NCBI GenBank assembly: GCA_037974335.1
Contig: CM075760.1
Coordinates: 36,899,609 to 36,963,608, forward strand
DNA length: 64,000 bases
DNA from: Prionace glauca
Lineage: Eukaryota; Chordata; Chondrichthyes; Carcharhiniformes; Carcharhinidae
Direction of reading: 5' to 3'
Below the pieces are notes generated by a model. That model worked only from the letters and a program-made list of their open reading frames with translations. It was not told the DNA's origin and did not search any database. Positions 29,167 through 39,453 of the stretch are shown here, piece by piece. The position numbers and the translations under genes are program-made. Within the stretch, counting starts at the first letter, position 1, and each line of letters begins with the position of its first letter.

Positions 29167-30141
29167 ATGGCAGTTCAGGCAGTGTGCTGCATCTCCTGTG
29201 GGATGTATGTGGTGAGGGACTCCAGTAGTGTTTCAGGGGATTTTACTTGTAGGAAGTGCGTTAGAATGCAGCTTCTGGAGGAACGTGTAAAGGAGTTAGA
29301 GGTGGAAGTAGAGGAGCTCCGCAAAATTCGGGATGCAGAGGTGGACATTGATAGGAGTTATAGGGAGTTAGTCACTCCTAGAAACCAGTCTTGGGTCACT
29401 GCCACGAGGAGAGGAAAAAAGAATGTGGTGGGACAATCCCCTGGGGCTGTTCCCCTCCAAAATAGGTTTTCGGTCCTGGAGGCTACAGTTGAGGAGGGAT
29501 CAACTGGGGATAGCCAAAGGGAGCAGGTCTCTGGGGATGAGCCTACTGTGAAAGCTCAGGTGGTTAGGGGTAGCAAAAGATTAGGACTTGTGATTGGGGA
29601 CTCCACTGTTAAAGGGACGGATAGGAGAGTCGGTAATAATGATAGGAACTCAGGGCTGGTGTGTTGCCTACCAGGGGCTGGGGTCCAGGATGTCTCAGAG
29701 AGGATATTCAAGACTCTCAGGGGAGAAGGAGATCAACCCCAAGTTATAATTCATGTGGGGACGCATGATATAGGAAGGCTAAGGGAAGGGGACATTAAGC
29801 AGAGATTCATGGAGTTGGGGTGGAAGCTAAAGGCCAAGACAGACAGAGTGGTTATCTCTGGACTCTTGCCTCTGCCACGGGATAGTTTAGAGAGGAATAC
29901 AGGGAGGGAAAGCTTGAACTCGTGGCTGAGGGGATGGTGCAGGAGGGAGGGGTTTAAGTACTTGAACAATTGGGGCTCGTTCTGGGGAAGGTGGGACCTT
30001 TATCAGAGGGATGGGATTCACCTGAACCAAAGGGGAACAAATATCAAAGAACAAAGAACAAAGAACAAAACAGCACGGGAAACAGGCCCTTCGGCCCAAC
30101 GAGCCCGCGCCGCCGTCCCATGGTCAGTGACCTATTCATGA
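29167..30141 (+). CDS. CR1 ORF1 protein (zinc ribbon, coiled coil, esterase)
   Basis: The 324-residue frame starts with CCISCGMYV...FTCRKC (residues 7-38), two CxxC pairs of a zinc ribbon. Next comes a coiled coil, EERVKELEVEVEELRKI (about 40-60), and from residue 140 an SGNH-type esterase: LVIGDSTVKGTD (Gly-Asp-Ser block), CCLPGAGVQDVSER, IIHVGTHDIG and finally DGIHLNQRG, which holds the catalytic Asp and His. Such esterase ORF1 proteins are established for CR1-like LINEs, where they bind RNA and help retrotransposition. The last residues after about 298 are foreign, encoded by an inserted SINE. Confidence 0.85.
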   Translation: MAVQAVCCISCGMYVVRDSSSVSGDFTCRKCVRMQLLEERVKELEVEVEELRKIRDAEVDIDRSYRELVTPRNQSWVTATRRGKKNVVGQSPGAVPLQNRFSVLEATVEEGSTGDSQREQVSGDEPTVKAQVVRGSKRLGLVIGDSTVKGTDRRVGNNDRNSGLVCCLPGAGVQDVSERIFKTLRGEGDQPQVIIHVGTHDIGRLREGDIKQRFMELGWKLKAKTDRVVISGLLPLPRDSLERNTGRESLNSWLRGWCRREGFKYLNNWGSFWGRWDLYQRDGIHLNQRGTNIKEQRTKNKTARETGPSAQRARAAVPWSVTYS

Positions 30142-30164
30142 CTCTAGTCTATGCCTACTGTGAT
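30050..30164 (-). mobile_element. SINE 3' end inserted in CR1 ORF1
   Basis: On the minus strand this is the same SINE tail as 21795-21905 (GGGACGGCGGCGCGGGCTCG, then GGGCCGAAGGGCCTG and TTTGTTCTTTGTTCTTTG). It sits after the ACAAATATC codons of ORF1, and the original continuation resumes with TATCCTGGGAGGTAAA. The tail includes three TTTGTTC units. Confidence 0.85.
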
Positions 30165-30315
30165 GTATCCTGGGAGGTAAATTTGTTAAGGTTATGCGGA
30201 GTGGTTTAAACTGATTCAGAGGGGGGGTGGGATCCTGAGTAGAGGGGCTGAAAGTGAGGGGGGCATAGATGGGGACTGCAATGCACGGCATTGCGGGGGA
30301 GAGGCGGAACAGGGT

Positions 30316-33095
30316 TTGGAATGTGGTTTGAAATGTGTATACTTTAATGCGAGGAGTATTCGCAATAAGGTGGATGAACTTGCAGCGTGGACCAGTACCT
30401 GGGACTTCGATGTTGTGGCCATTTCAGAGACTTGGATAGAGCAGGGTCAGGAATGGATGTTGCAGGTCCCGGGGTACAAATGCTTTAATCGGAGTCGACA
30501 AGGAGGTAGAAGGGGGGGTGGGGTAGCATTATTAGTCAAGGACTGTATCTCAGTGTCAGAGAGGAACTTTGATGAGGACTTGTCTGTTGAGGTAGTATGG
30601 GCGGAGATTAGAAATAGGAGAGGAGAGGTCACCCTGTTGGGAGTCTTTTATAGACCTCCAAAAAGTTCTAGAGAGGTTGAGGAAAGGATTGCGGAGACGA
30701 TCCTTGTTAGGAGTGAAAGTAATAGGGTAATTGTTATGGGGGACTTTAACTTTACTCGTGTAGATTGGAATTGCTACAGCTCTGGCTCGTTAGAGGGGTC
30801 AGTTTTTGTTCAAAGTGTGCAAGAAGGTTTTTTGACTCAGTATGTAGATAGGCCGACGAGAGGTGAGGCTATATTGGATTTGGTGCTCGGTAATGAGCCA
30901 GACCAGGTGCTAGACTTGGATGTTGGTGTACAGTTTGGGGATAGTGATCACAATTCGATTACGTTCACCTTAGTGATGGAAAGGGATAGGCATGAACCTC
31001 GGGTCAGTAGTTTCAGCTGGGGGAAGGGTAATTATGAGGCTATTAGGAGAGAATTAGGAAGCATTGGTTGGAATGGGAGATTACAGGGACTGGGAACATC
31101 CGAGATGTGGAGATTTTTCAACGAGCAGCTATTGCGGGTCTGTGATAAGTATATCCCTGTCAGGCAAGGAGGATTTGGTAGGCCCAGGGAACCGTGGTGC
31201 ACCAAAAAAGTTGATTCATTGGTTAGGAAGAAAAAGGAGGCTTATGTTCGGATGAGGCTTGAGGGCTCAGGTAGTGCATTAGAAAGTTTTAGATTGGCTA
31301 GGAGGGAGTTGAAGAGGGAGTTAAGAAGGGCTAAAAGAGGACATGAGATGATTTTGGCTGATAGGATTAAGGAGAACCCTAAGGCGTTTTACAGGTATGT
31401 CAAGAACAGAAGGTTGGTTAGGACAAGATTAGGGCCAGTTACAGACAGTAGAGGGAAGTTGTGTGTGGAACCGGAGGAGATTGGAGAGGCGTTGAACCAA
31501 TATTTCTCTTCGGTGTTCACGCAAGGGGACAGGAATGTAGCTGAGGAGGACACTGGGGTGCAGGGGTGTGAAATAGATAGTATTGCAGTTGATACGGGGG
31601 ATGTGCTGGATATTTTAGAGGGATTGAAAATAGATAAGTCCCCTGGTCCAGATGGGATTTACCCTAGGATTATTTGGGAGGCAAGAGGGGTGATTGCGGA
31701 GCCTCTGGCTCTGATCTTCAGGTCGTCGTTAGTCTCTGGTATAGTACCAGAAGATTGGAGGACAGCAAATGTTGTCCCATTGTTTAAGAAGGGGAGAAGG
31801 GACTTCCCTGGGAATTATAGACCGGTGAGTCTTACTTCTGTGGTGGGTAAGGTTTTGGAAAGGATTATTAGAGACAGGATTTATAGTTATTTGGAAAGTA
31901 ATGAGTTGATTAGACACAGTCAGCATGGTTTTGTAGCGGGTAGGTCATGCCTTACTAACCTTATCGAGTTCTTTGAGAAAGTGACCAAAGAAGTGGATAG
32001 GGGTAAGGCAGTTGATGTGGTGTATATGGATTTTAGCAAGGCGTTTGATAAAGTTCACCATGGTAGGCTTCTGCAGAAAATGCAGATGTATGGGATTGGG
32101 GGTGATCTAGGTAATTGGATCAGGAATTGGCTAGCAGATAGGAGACAGAGAGTGGTGGTTGATGGGAAATATTCGTCATGGAGTTCGGTTACAAGTGGTG
32201 TGCCTCAGCGATCTGTTTTGGGCCAATGCTGTTTGTAATTTTTATTAATGATCTGGATGAGGGTATAGTTGGGTGGATTAGTAAGTTTGCTGATGACACC
32301 AAAGTCGGAGGTGTGGTAGATTGTGAGGAAGGGTGTCATAGTTTGCAGGATGACTTAGAAAGGTTGCAGAGCTGGGCTGAGAGGTGGCGGATGGAGTTTA
32401 ATGTGGAGAAGTGTGAGGTAATTCATTTCGGTAGGAATAACAGATGTGTTGAGTATAGGGCTAACGGGAGGACTTTGAATAGTGTGGAGGAGCAGAGGGA
32501 TCTAGGTGTATGTGTACATAGATCCCTGAAAGTTGGGAATCAAGTAGATAAGGTTGTTAAGAAGGCATACGGAGTCTTGGCGTTTATTGGTAGGGGGATT
32601 GAATTTAGGAGTCGCAGCGTCATGATGCAACTGTACACATCTCTGGTGCGGCCGCACTTGGAGTTTTGTGTGCAGTTCTGGTCCCCACATTACAGGAAGA
32701 ATGTAGAGGCTTTGGAGAGGGTGCAGAGGAGGTTTACCAGGATGTTGCCTGGTATGGAGGGGAGATCCTATGAAGAGAGATTGAGAGATTTGGGGTTGTT
32801 TTCGCTGGAAAGAAGGCGGCTAAGAGGGGATCTCATTGAAACATATAAGATGATTAGAGGTTTAGACAGGGTAGATAGTGATAGCCTTTTTCCTAGGATG
32901 GAGAAAGCTAGCACGAGGGGGCACGATTTTAAATTAAGGGGGGGTAGTTATAGGACAGATGTCAGGGGTAGGTTCTTTACCCAGAGGGTGGTGAGGGACT
33001 GAAATGCCCTGCCAGCTGCAGTTGTAAATGCACCTAGTTTGGGGGCGTTTAAGAGATCTGTGGATAGGTTTATGGATGAAAAGGGATTGGTTTAG
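30316..33095 (+). pseudogene. CR1 ORF2: AP endonuclease and reverse transcriptase, damaged
   Basis: The first 640 residues (30316-32238) hold the endonuclease with FNARSIRNK, SETWI, FYRPP, VMGDFNF and SDHNSI, then the reverse transcriptase with KSPGPDGI, NYRPVSLTSVVGKVLE, QHGFVAGRSCL and YMDFSKAFDKVHH. Near 32222 one base appears lost in GGGCCAATG, moving the rest (FVIFINDLDEG, FADDTKVGG, then the thumb and C-terminal domain) into another frame, which stops early at 33000 before the usual end at 33095. The FADD catalytic motif is present. In an active element the protein nicks DNA and primes reverse transcription at the nick. Confidence 0.88.
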
Positions 33096-33181
33096 GCTAG
33101 TGGGTCATTGTTTTGTAACTGGTCGGCGCAACATCGTGGGCCGAAGGGCCTGTTCTGCGCTGTAATGTTCTATGTTCTATG

Positions 33182-33435
33182 TAACAGCCTTTTGGTTACC
33201 CCCATCAGCTCTTACTTCTTCAGTTTATTCAGGACTGGGTAAGTTTGCCTCCACAGCCAAATATTACTGGCTGCCGCTGGGAGAATTTTGAAAAAGTTGA
33301 TGATTACTGTCTCTTCCATTGGGGATGCGACCAGTTGTCTGTTAATTGTAACCAGCTCAAGGTATCTGCCTTCGCGACTCGGCCTCCTAGTCACCCGTGT
33401 TCAGAGGACAATTAAGTGTCAACCACATTGTTGCG
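33182..33435. other. intergenic DNA, no gene seen
   Basis: A mostly unique stretch between the CR1 and the inverted-duplication arm. Nothing was recognised in it. Confidence 0.4.
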
Positions 33436-33690
33436 GCCCTGGAGTCACGGTTAGGCCTGACCACGTAAGGACAACAGATTTCCTTTCCTGGGACATTGGT
33501 GAACCAGTTAGGGCTTTCCGACAATCAACAATATTTTTATGGTCACCAGCGGATTCTAAACTCCAGACCTATTTATTCAAAATCCACCATCTGCTGTGAC
33601 GAGATTGGAATCCGGATGCCCAATACATTAGCTGAGTTTCTGTATTAATAGTCGAGTGATAAAACCACCTGTCCACATCCTGAGTGTACA
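33436..33690 (-). mobile_element. tRNA-derived SINE in duplication arm 1
   Basis: The minus strand starts with a tRNA-like head (GTGGTTTTATCACTCGAC near 33670) and goes on to the GACCATAAAAATATTG and AAAGCCCTAACTGGTTCAC blocks. The same insertion is found in arm 2 at 59245-59435 on the plus strand, so it is older than the inverted duplication. Further pieces occur at 60835-60940 and 63925-64000. Confidence 0.7.
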
Positions 33691-33839
33691 CATCCTGAAT
33701 TCTGCTAACCAAGACACTCCATATTATATACATCTGCAGAGCTCCTGGAGTGGACAGCATTAACTGCCTCAATCAGGGAGCTCATATTCCAATAATTCCA
33801 CTTGATGGTTATCTGTAAAGTCTTTAAATATGTCTCTCT

Positions 33840-33930
33840 GCCACTTTCTGTGCTTCTCTCTCTCTCTCTTGCTTCTTGCTCTCTCTCACTCACTCTGTCT
33901 TTTGCTCTTGTTGTGTCCATTTTACTCATT
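33840..33930. repeat. pyrimidine-rich simple sequence
   Basis: A CT-rich run with TCTCTCTC cores. It corresponds to the purine-rich end of arm 2 near 59000-59090. Confidence 0.8.
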
Positions 33931-33931
33931 A

Positions 33932-34070
33932 CCGTGGATAGGTTTATGGACAAAAAGGGATTGGTTCAGGTTAGTGGGTCATTGTTTTTGTAACTGGTCG
34001 ATACAACATCGTGGGCCAAAGGGCCTGTTCTGCGCTGTAATGTTCTATGTTCTATGTTCTATTCAGTCTC
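33932..34070 (+). mobile_element. CR1-A 3' tail
   Basis: It starts at GTGGATAGGTTTATGGACAA (end of ORF2) and finishes with TTCTATGTTCTATGTTCTAT. It interrupts the pyrimidine-rich tract only in arm 1, so it landed after the inverted duplication. Confidence 0.9.
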
Positions 34071-34545
34071 ACTCTTTCCCATTCACTCCCGCTCTCTGTC
34101 TCTATATCTGTTTCTCTCTGTCTCTGGTTATTTCCCTTTGCCTCACTTTTTGTCTCCCATTTTCCCTTCCTTTCCCTTTCCCTCTTTTATTTCAAGCTCC
34201 AGTTTGCCTTCTTCTGTCTCCCTTTCTCCTTCCCTGTATATCACCTTCGCCATTTTCTCCACTCTCTATCCCTGTCTCTCTCGCTCTGTGAGAGTCTCTC
34301 TCTCTCTGTTCTTTTTCTCTCTCTGTCCGTTTCTTTTTCTGTACCTGTTAGAAACTGTTTCAAACTCTGTTGTTCTCCATGTCCTTGTGTTTTTCCCTCT
34401 CTAAGCCAATGTCTCACTATCACTCTCACTGTTGCTAACACTGCCCCCTCTCTCTCTATCTGTAACTGTTTCTGCTTTGTGAGGGTGTTTTGTTGTTTAC
34501 AACATGAATGCCCAAAAGAAAGAGTCAAGGGACTTATGGTTGCAG
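34071..34545. repeat. pyrimidine-rich tract downstream of receptor 1
   Basis: A long CT-rich run (CTCTCT, CCCTTT, CTGTCTC words). It is the inverted counterpart of the purine-rich tract at 58355-59090. Its several long open frames are composition artefacts. Confidence 0.85.
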
Positions 34546-34552
34546 TTTCCTG

Positions 34553-35454
34553 TCAGGGTTTATTGAGTTGAAGAATTACAGTAAGGGGGTGTTTCAGGAG
34601 ATCTTTTAACTGCTGTCTGAAGTGAGTCTGTGTCACAGCATAAATGGCAGTATTTGTGCAGCAACTTGTGAGTTGCAACATGAAGCCCAATTCCATAACA
34701 AAAAGGTGTAACCATACTGATTGATAGCCCAAATTATACATCCGAATCCATATGGTATAAACCATTAATATCGACCATAAGAGGATGAAATTGGCTGAGA
34801 TAACAAACAGTAAAATGATGGATTTTCTTCGACTCTCCATCTCTGGGTCACGAGGGTTCTCCCCACTGTTGTGAGCCCGGAGTCTCCTGCGGGCTCTGCT
34901 GCTCACTAAAATGTGTCTGACGGTGAGAGCATTGAGCAGCAGAATCAGGGCGAATGGGACACACGGTGTTAGAATGTTGTGGAGAAACTCGATTGTTCCC
35001 CAGACCGGAGATTCTATAAGTTCCCATGTGAACTGACAAAACCAGGGATTGTTCGCCAGCCCATATCGATTTAATAACATAAAATACCAGAAAATGTTCT
35101 TTAAACAGCTCAGCACTGTCACTGTTCCCAGAACCACAGCCGCCGATTTCTCAGTGCAATATTTACATTTCAGCTTGGGGCAGCAAATGGCCACAAATCG
35201 ATCAAAGGTGAAAGTGACGGTGAACCAGACAGAACAGTCAGTGGCTGCATAAAGCAGGACGGCGTGGATGTTACACACGGGGACTGAGTACAGGAAATAA
35301 AACTTTTCCCAATAAATAATGGGAATGTGTCTCATTATCAGGTCAAGAAGAACAACTAGCAGATCCCCCACTGACATCGCCACCAGGTAACGAGTGACAC
35401 ATTTGGACAGACCACAGTTTCTGCTTGTCAATGTCACAATTGTGATTATGTTCA
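34553..35454 (-). CDS. GPR139-like receptor 1, exon 2
   Basis: This encodes most of a rhodopsin-family receptor from the end of TM1 to the C-terminus, about 300 codons. It starts after a CTACCTGACAG acceptor with two bases of a split codon (phase 1). Visible landmarks: CGLSKCVTRYLVAMSVGDLL (TM2), a TM3 cysteine in PVCNIHAVLLYAATDC, TFTFDRFVAIC (DRF in place of DRY), a second loop cysteine in PWFCQFTW, NALTVRHILVSSRARRRLR before TM6, and NTAIYAVTQ (NPxxY equivalent). The stop is at 34553-34555. GPR139-type receptors signal through G proteins at the plasma membrane; the ligand of this subfamily is not known to me. An exon 1 is found at 41115. All key residues are present and the frame is open. 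Confidence 0.87.
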
Positions 35455-35495
35455 CTGTCAGGTAGGAAGTAAAGAATAAAATTAGACATGATTCA

Positions 35496-37120
35496 TAAGA
35501 ACATAAGAAATAGGAGCAGGAGTAGGCCATCTGGCCCTTCGAGCCTTCCCCGCCATTCAATAAGATCATGGCTGATCTGTCGTGGCTCAGCTCCACCTTC
35601 CCGCCCTCTCCCCATAACCCTTAATCCCTTCTCTTATCAAAAACCCATCAACCCGTTTCTTAAAAATATTTAGCGAGGCAGCCTCCACCACTTCAACGGG
35701 CAGAGAATTCCAGAGATTCACCACCCTTTGAGTGAAGAAGTTCCTCCTCAACTCTGTTCTAAACCGCCTCCCCTTTATCTTGAGGCTGTGCCCCCTAGTC
35801 CTGCTGTCTTTTTTGAGCGGGAAGAGTCTCTCCACCTCTATCCTATCCATCCCATTCATCATCTTATACGTCTCAATGAGATCTCCCCTCATTCTTCTAA
35901 ACTCTAACGAGTACAAGCCTAGTTTATTCAGCCTCTCCTCATAGCTCAATCCCCTCAACTCCAGTATCAGCCTAGTAAACCTCCTCTGCACTCCCTCCAG
36001 GGCCAAAATATCCTTGTGCAGGTGCGGCACCCAAAACTGCACACAGCACTCCAGTTGCCGCCTCACCAATGCCCTATACAGCTGCAGCAAGACCTCCCTA
36101 CTTTTATATTCAATCCCCCTCGCTATGAAGGCCAGCATCCCATTCACCTTCCTGACCACCTGCTGCACCTGCAAGCTGGGTTTTTGCGACTCATGTACAA
36201 GGACCCCGAGGTCCCTCTGCACCGTCGCCTGCTGCAGTTCTTCGCCACGTAAGTAAGAGTCCTTCCTACCATTCCTCCTACCAAAGTGGACCACCTCACA
36301 CTTGCCAACATTAAATTCCATTTGCCATTTCCTGGCCCATTCGCCCAGCCTATCTAGATCCTTCTGCAGACTCTCCACACCCTCCTCACAATTTGGCTTT
36401 CCCCCAATCTTGGTGTCATCAGCAAATTTCGACACCCTGCACTCGGTTCCCTCCTCCAGATCATCTATATAAATGGTAAATAGCTGAGGCCCCAGCACCG
36501 ACCCCTGGGGCATCCCACTAGTCACCAACCGCCAATCCGAATAGCATCCATTGACCCCCACTCTCTGCCTCCTATTTGACAACCAATCCTCTATCCACGC
36601 TAACACCCTACCCCCAACTCCATGTCCCCTGACCTTCTGCAATAACCTCTTGTGAGGTACCTTGTCAAACGCCTTCTGAAAATCCAGAAAGACCACATCC
36701 ACCGGCTCTCCTCTATCCACTGCCCTAGACACATCCTCATAGAACTCCAGTAAATTTGTCAGACACGACTTCCCTTTAATGAAACCGTGTTGCGTCCGCC
36801 CTATCAAGCAATTCCCCTCAAGATGCCTCGCTATTTGCTCCTTAATGACGGATTCTAACATTTTACCTACCATAGACGTTAAACTAACCTGCCTATAATT
36901 CCCCGCCTTTTGCCTGGCACCCTTCTTAAACAACGGTGTAACATTAGCCGTTTTCCAATCTTCCGGCACTTCCCCGGAATCCAGCGATGTCTGGAAAATA
37001 ACCACCAAGGCATCCACTATCACCTCTGCCATTTCTTTCAGAACCCTCGGATGCATTCCATCCGGTCCTGGGGACTTGTCCACAATCAGCCCCTCCAGTC
37101 TGTCGAGCACCACCTCTCTT
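35496..37120 (-). mobile_element. CR1-C, 5'-truncated, in receptor 1 intron
   Basis: The minus-strand frame, 35587-37120, is open over about 510 residues and covers the whole reverse transcriptase (KSPGPDGMHP, QHGFIKGKSCL, LDFQKAFDKVPH, FADDTKIGG) and the C-terminal region. The tail ends with TTCTTATG-type sequence at 35496, about 40 bp upstream of the exon 2 acceptor. It is absent from the corresponding place near 57345 in arm 2, so it is younger than the duplication. Confidence 0.9.
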
Positions 37121-37205
37121 GGTGATTCAGGGGAATAAGTTACCATTTAGACTGCAGGTGGAACATTTTTTTTAAATGTGCACTCACACTGAATCAGTTA
37201 TTTTT

Positions 37206-37367
37206 TTTATGATCGAGCATATCTTTTGGAGTGTGAGGGGAAACTGGAGCATCTGGAGGAAACCCACGTAGACACGGGTATAAGGTCCAAACTCGATACA
37301 GACAGTGACCCAAGCCTGGAATTGAACCCAGGTACTGTGAGTCAGCACTGCTAACCACAGTTATGGG
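37206..37367 (-). mobile_element. SINE (HE1-like) shared by both arms
   Basis: The minus strand shows a head at 37367 and the CTCCAGATGCTCCAG and CACACTCCAAAAG blocks. In arm 2 the same SINE is at 57095-57268 on the plus strand, at the same distance before exon 2 once CR1-C is removed. It predates the duplication. Confidence 0.8.
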
Positions 37368-37679
37368 AAAGCAGATTTTATGAAATTGGGCACACGATAT
37401 GGAAGCAGAGTGAAGTTACACTCAGAGCCTCTCCACTAAAAATCACAAAGTAACAGATACAGATTAGCAGGCAAGAGCATGCTTTTAGAATGCAAATGAG
37501 GGCGAGTACACAAGGGAAACTGAACAGGATGGTACCTACAGGAACTAAATTTAATAAAAACACATCCAACACCCCATCAAAATCAGCACTTCGAAAACAG
37601 TCAAACAACCCATGGAGACACCTAAAATTAGCATAGTTAAGGAAACTCCCTGGCCCCTCAAAATTCTTTTGAGATAAAT

Positions 37680-38010
37680 GACACAACTTCTGGTTCAAGC
37701 CTCAGAGATTCTAGACCATTAATAACCAATCAGACACAAACGATTAACACACACTTAAAACAATTGCCCCAGCACTCGAAAACATTGAAACAGGATGGCT
37801 GAAGTCAAATACTGTAAATAAAATATTAGCATTTGAATCGCATACTATACCGAAAATCGGGTATAACTGTAGCCCGATACGGTGGGTGTTTAGTAAGCTT
37901 TCGCGACAGTCCGATTGTATGTCCTAACTGCACCTCCGTCGATGGAAAATAAAATAAAGCTGTGTCGTTATTGAACTACACTCTGAGGCCGTAATGGTCG
38001 TTTCACCCAC
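37680..38010. other. LTR-like segment, unconfirmed
   Basis: CCAAT (37729), GGAAAATAAAATAAAGCTG (37943-37961) and CACTCTGAGGCCGTAATGG resemble the promoter/polyadenylation part of a vertebrate LTR. The segment is absent from arm 2. No inner genes are near. If it is an LTR it is a solitary fossil. Confidence 0.25.
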
Positions 38011-38169
38011 TCGCACTAACACCACTGTGCTACTATGGTGCTCCATGGTTGGTACAAAATGGGATACATTTTGGAAAGTGTTTTCCGGGGGCCCTCAAAA
38101 TTGACCCTCACCAACTCTAGGTAAATAGTCTTTCTACCTTGTGGGGGATTTGGAGTGTGAGAAGGCTGT

Positions 38170-38330
38170 GGGGGTAACTCTGACAGAAAATTCGGAGTGG
38201 AGTCCTGTAGGCAGTAATCTGTCACCTTTCAGATAGCTACTGACAAGCCCTGCAGCAGAGCTGCTACCAAACAGTGCTGGTTTGACCCTTTCCTCTGGAC
38301 ACTACCAGCAGTTGGAGAGAGAGATCCTAA
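38170..38330. repeat. intron segment shared with arm 2
   Basis: The reverse complement of this segment aligns with about 56820-56965: the words TCCAGAGGAAAGGGTCAAAC and GAGTGGAGTCCTGTAGG (plus-strand CCTACAGGACTCCACTC in arm 2) match. It shows that the duplication includes the intron. Confidence 0.75.
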
Positions 38331-39084
38331 TCCCTCGACAGTTCAGAATCTCTATAATATTTACAAATGACTACACCCTGTAGGGGAGACCACAGCATTG
38401 TGGCCACTGTTCGCACAACACTGGAAGAAATAGTAATCTCACACTCGAATGACACAGAGGGTTTGCTTTTAAAGCATCAGGGTTCAGTGTGTAGCTACCT
38501 TTCATAGTGCCCAGTGTATTATTTTTGCTGCCCCACTATGACCTCCTGGACCAGTGAAGCGCAGTGAGTCCGCTCTCAGTAGGAAAGTCGCTGATCTATG
38601 CGCCAGATAAAAAAAAACTCAAACCAAGGCCGCTACCAAAGAAAAACCAAGCAGCCTGCCTTAATGACTACTGTCCAGTGGCATATTTGTCCAATATTAT
38701 ATGATGCACCAGGAGGTTAGTTATGGCAAGAATCAGTTCCAACCTCCCAGATTGTCTGGATCCACTACAGTTCACCGATCTCCGCAACAGGTCCGCAGAT
38801 GTCATTACCGTGTCCATACAGTCTGCACCTTTAAAATAAAACCCGAACTCACTCGAACTTTCCCCCCCTATTTTGTTTCCTGTGAATCTATGATCTGATG
38901 TAAGGTGGCCAGATGGTAGCAGGCACAGCACAACTTCCCAGTGGAATAGGCCTTCTGGACAATTGCCAAGTAAACCCTTAAGTATCAGGGGCACAACAAG
39001 TACGATACTACCCAGCACCCTCCCCCCTTCCCGTTCCCAAGCAGCCCACCCTCCCCCATCCCCCCCCCCCCCGAACCGTACCCC

Positions 39085-39430
39085 CAGCCCATGCTCTAAT
39101 CCATTACTATTGAAAGTTCTGTCTGTCTCCTTAAGTTCATCAAGTCCTAACGTCCACTGCACTCTCCAGTAATGAATTCAAAAGATTCACCACCCATTGG
39201 AAAAGTAATCTCTCCCCATGGCTGTCTGAAATCTAACTGCTTCAGGTGATCGGGCTCTGCTTCTGGTTGTACTCCTGGCTCAGCACTGGTGGATCTGCCC
39301 TGAAGGCAATTGTGTTTTTTTTATATAGTCCTAATGACCTATCAACAACCTTGGACTCAGATTGCCTTGAGGTTGACAACAACAATAACTTCAAATAGGT
39401 CCCTTTTAGCTGTGTGTTTTATTTAAATTC
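39085..39430 (-). mobile_element. old LINE 3' fragment
   Basis: Minus-strand codons for TTGGTGAATCTTTTGAATTC and CCATGGGGAGAGATTAC are of LINE ORF2 C-terminal kind. Diverged, no frame. Confidence 0.45.
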
Positions 39431-39453
39431 ATCAGCTGGCACAATGCAAAACC

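Larger units (their letters stand above)
28850..33181 (+). mobile_element. CR1-A LINE, nearly full length
   Basis: A non-LTR retrotransposon with 5' UTR (about 28850-29166), ORF1 from 29167, a spacer, ORF2 30316-33095, a short 3' UTR with GTGGGCCGAAGGGCCTGTTC, and a TGTTCTATGTTCTATG end of CR1 type. It is the only copy in the window with both ORFs. The 5' start was placed by eye where sequence stops resembling the Gypsy fossil. ORF1 is cut by a SINE and ORF2 has one frame change and one stop, so this copy cannot move by itself. Confidence 0.88.

Noticed and set aside
33830-34571. Several long overlapping frames rich in Ser, Leu, Phe and Pro
   Set aside because: They are products of CT-rich simple sequence, with no codon structure or known domains. 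The mirror tract at 58346-59193 gives the same kind of frames.
35455-35596. N-terminal extension of the receptor 1 frame beyond exon 2 (MELSHDRSAM...)
   Set aside because: The codons come from the tail of the inserted CR1-C and from intron DNA. The same MELSHDRSAM start shows up wherever this tail occurs (near 43119 and 46486). The acceptor at 35455 and the exon at 41115 explain the gene better.
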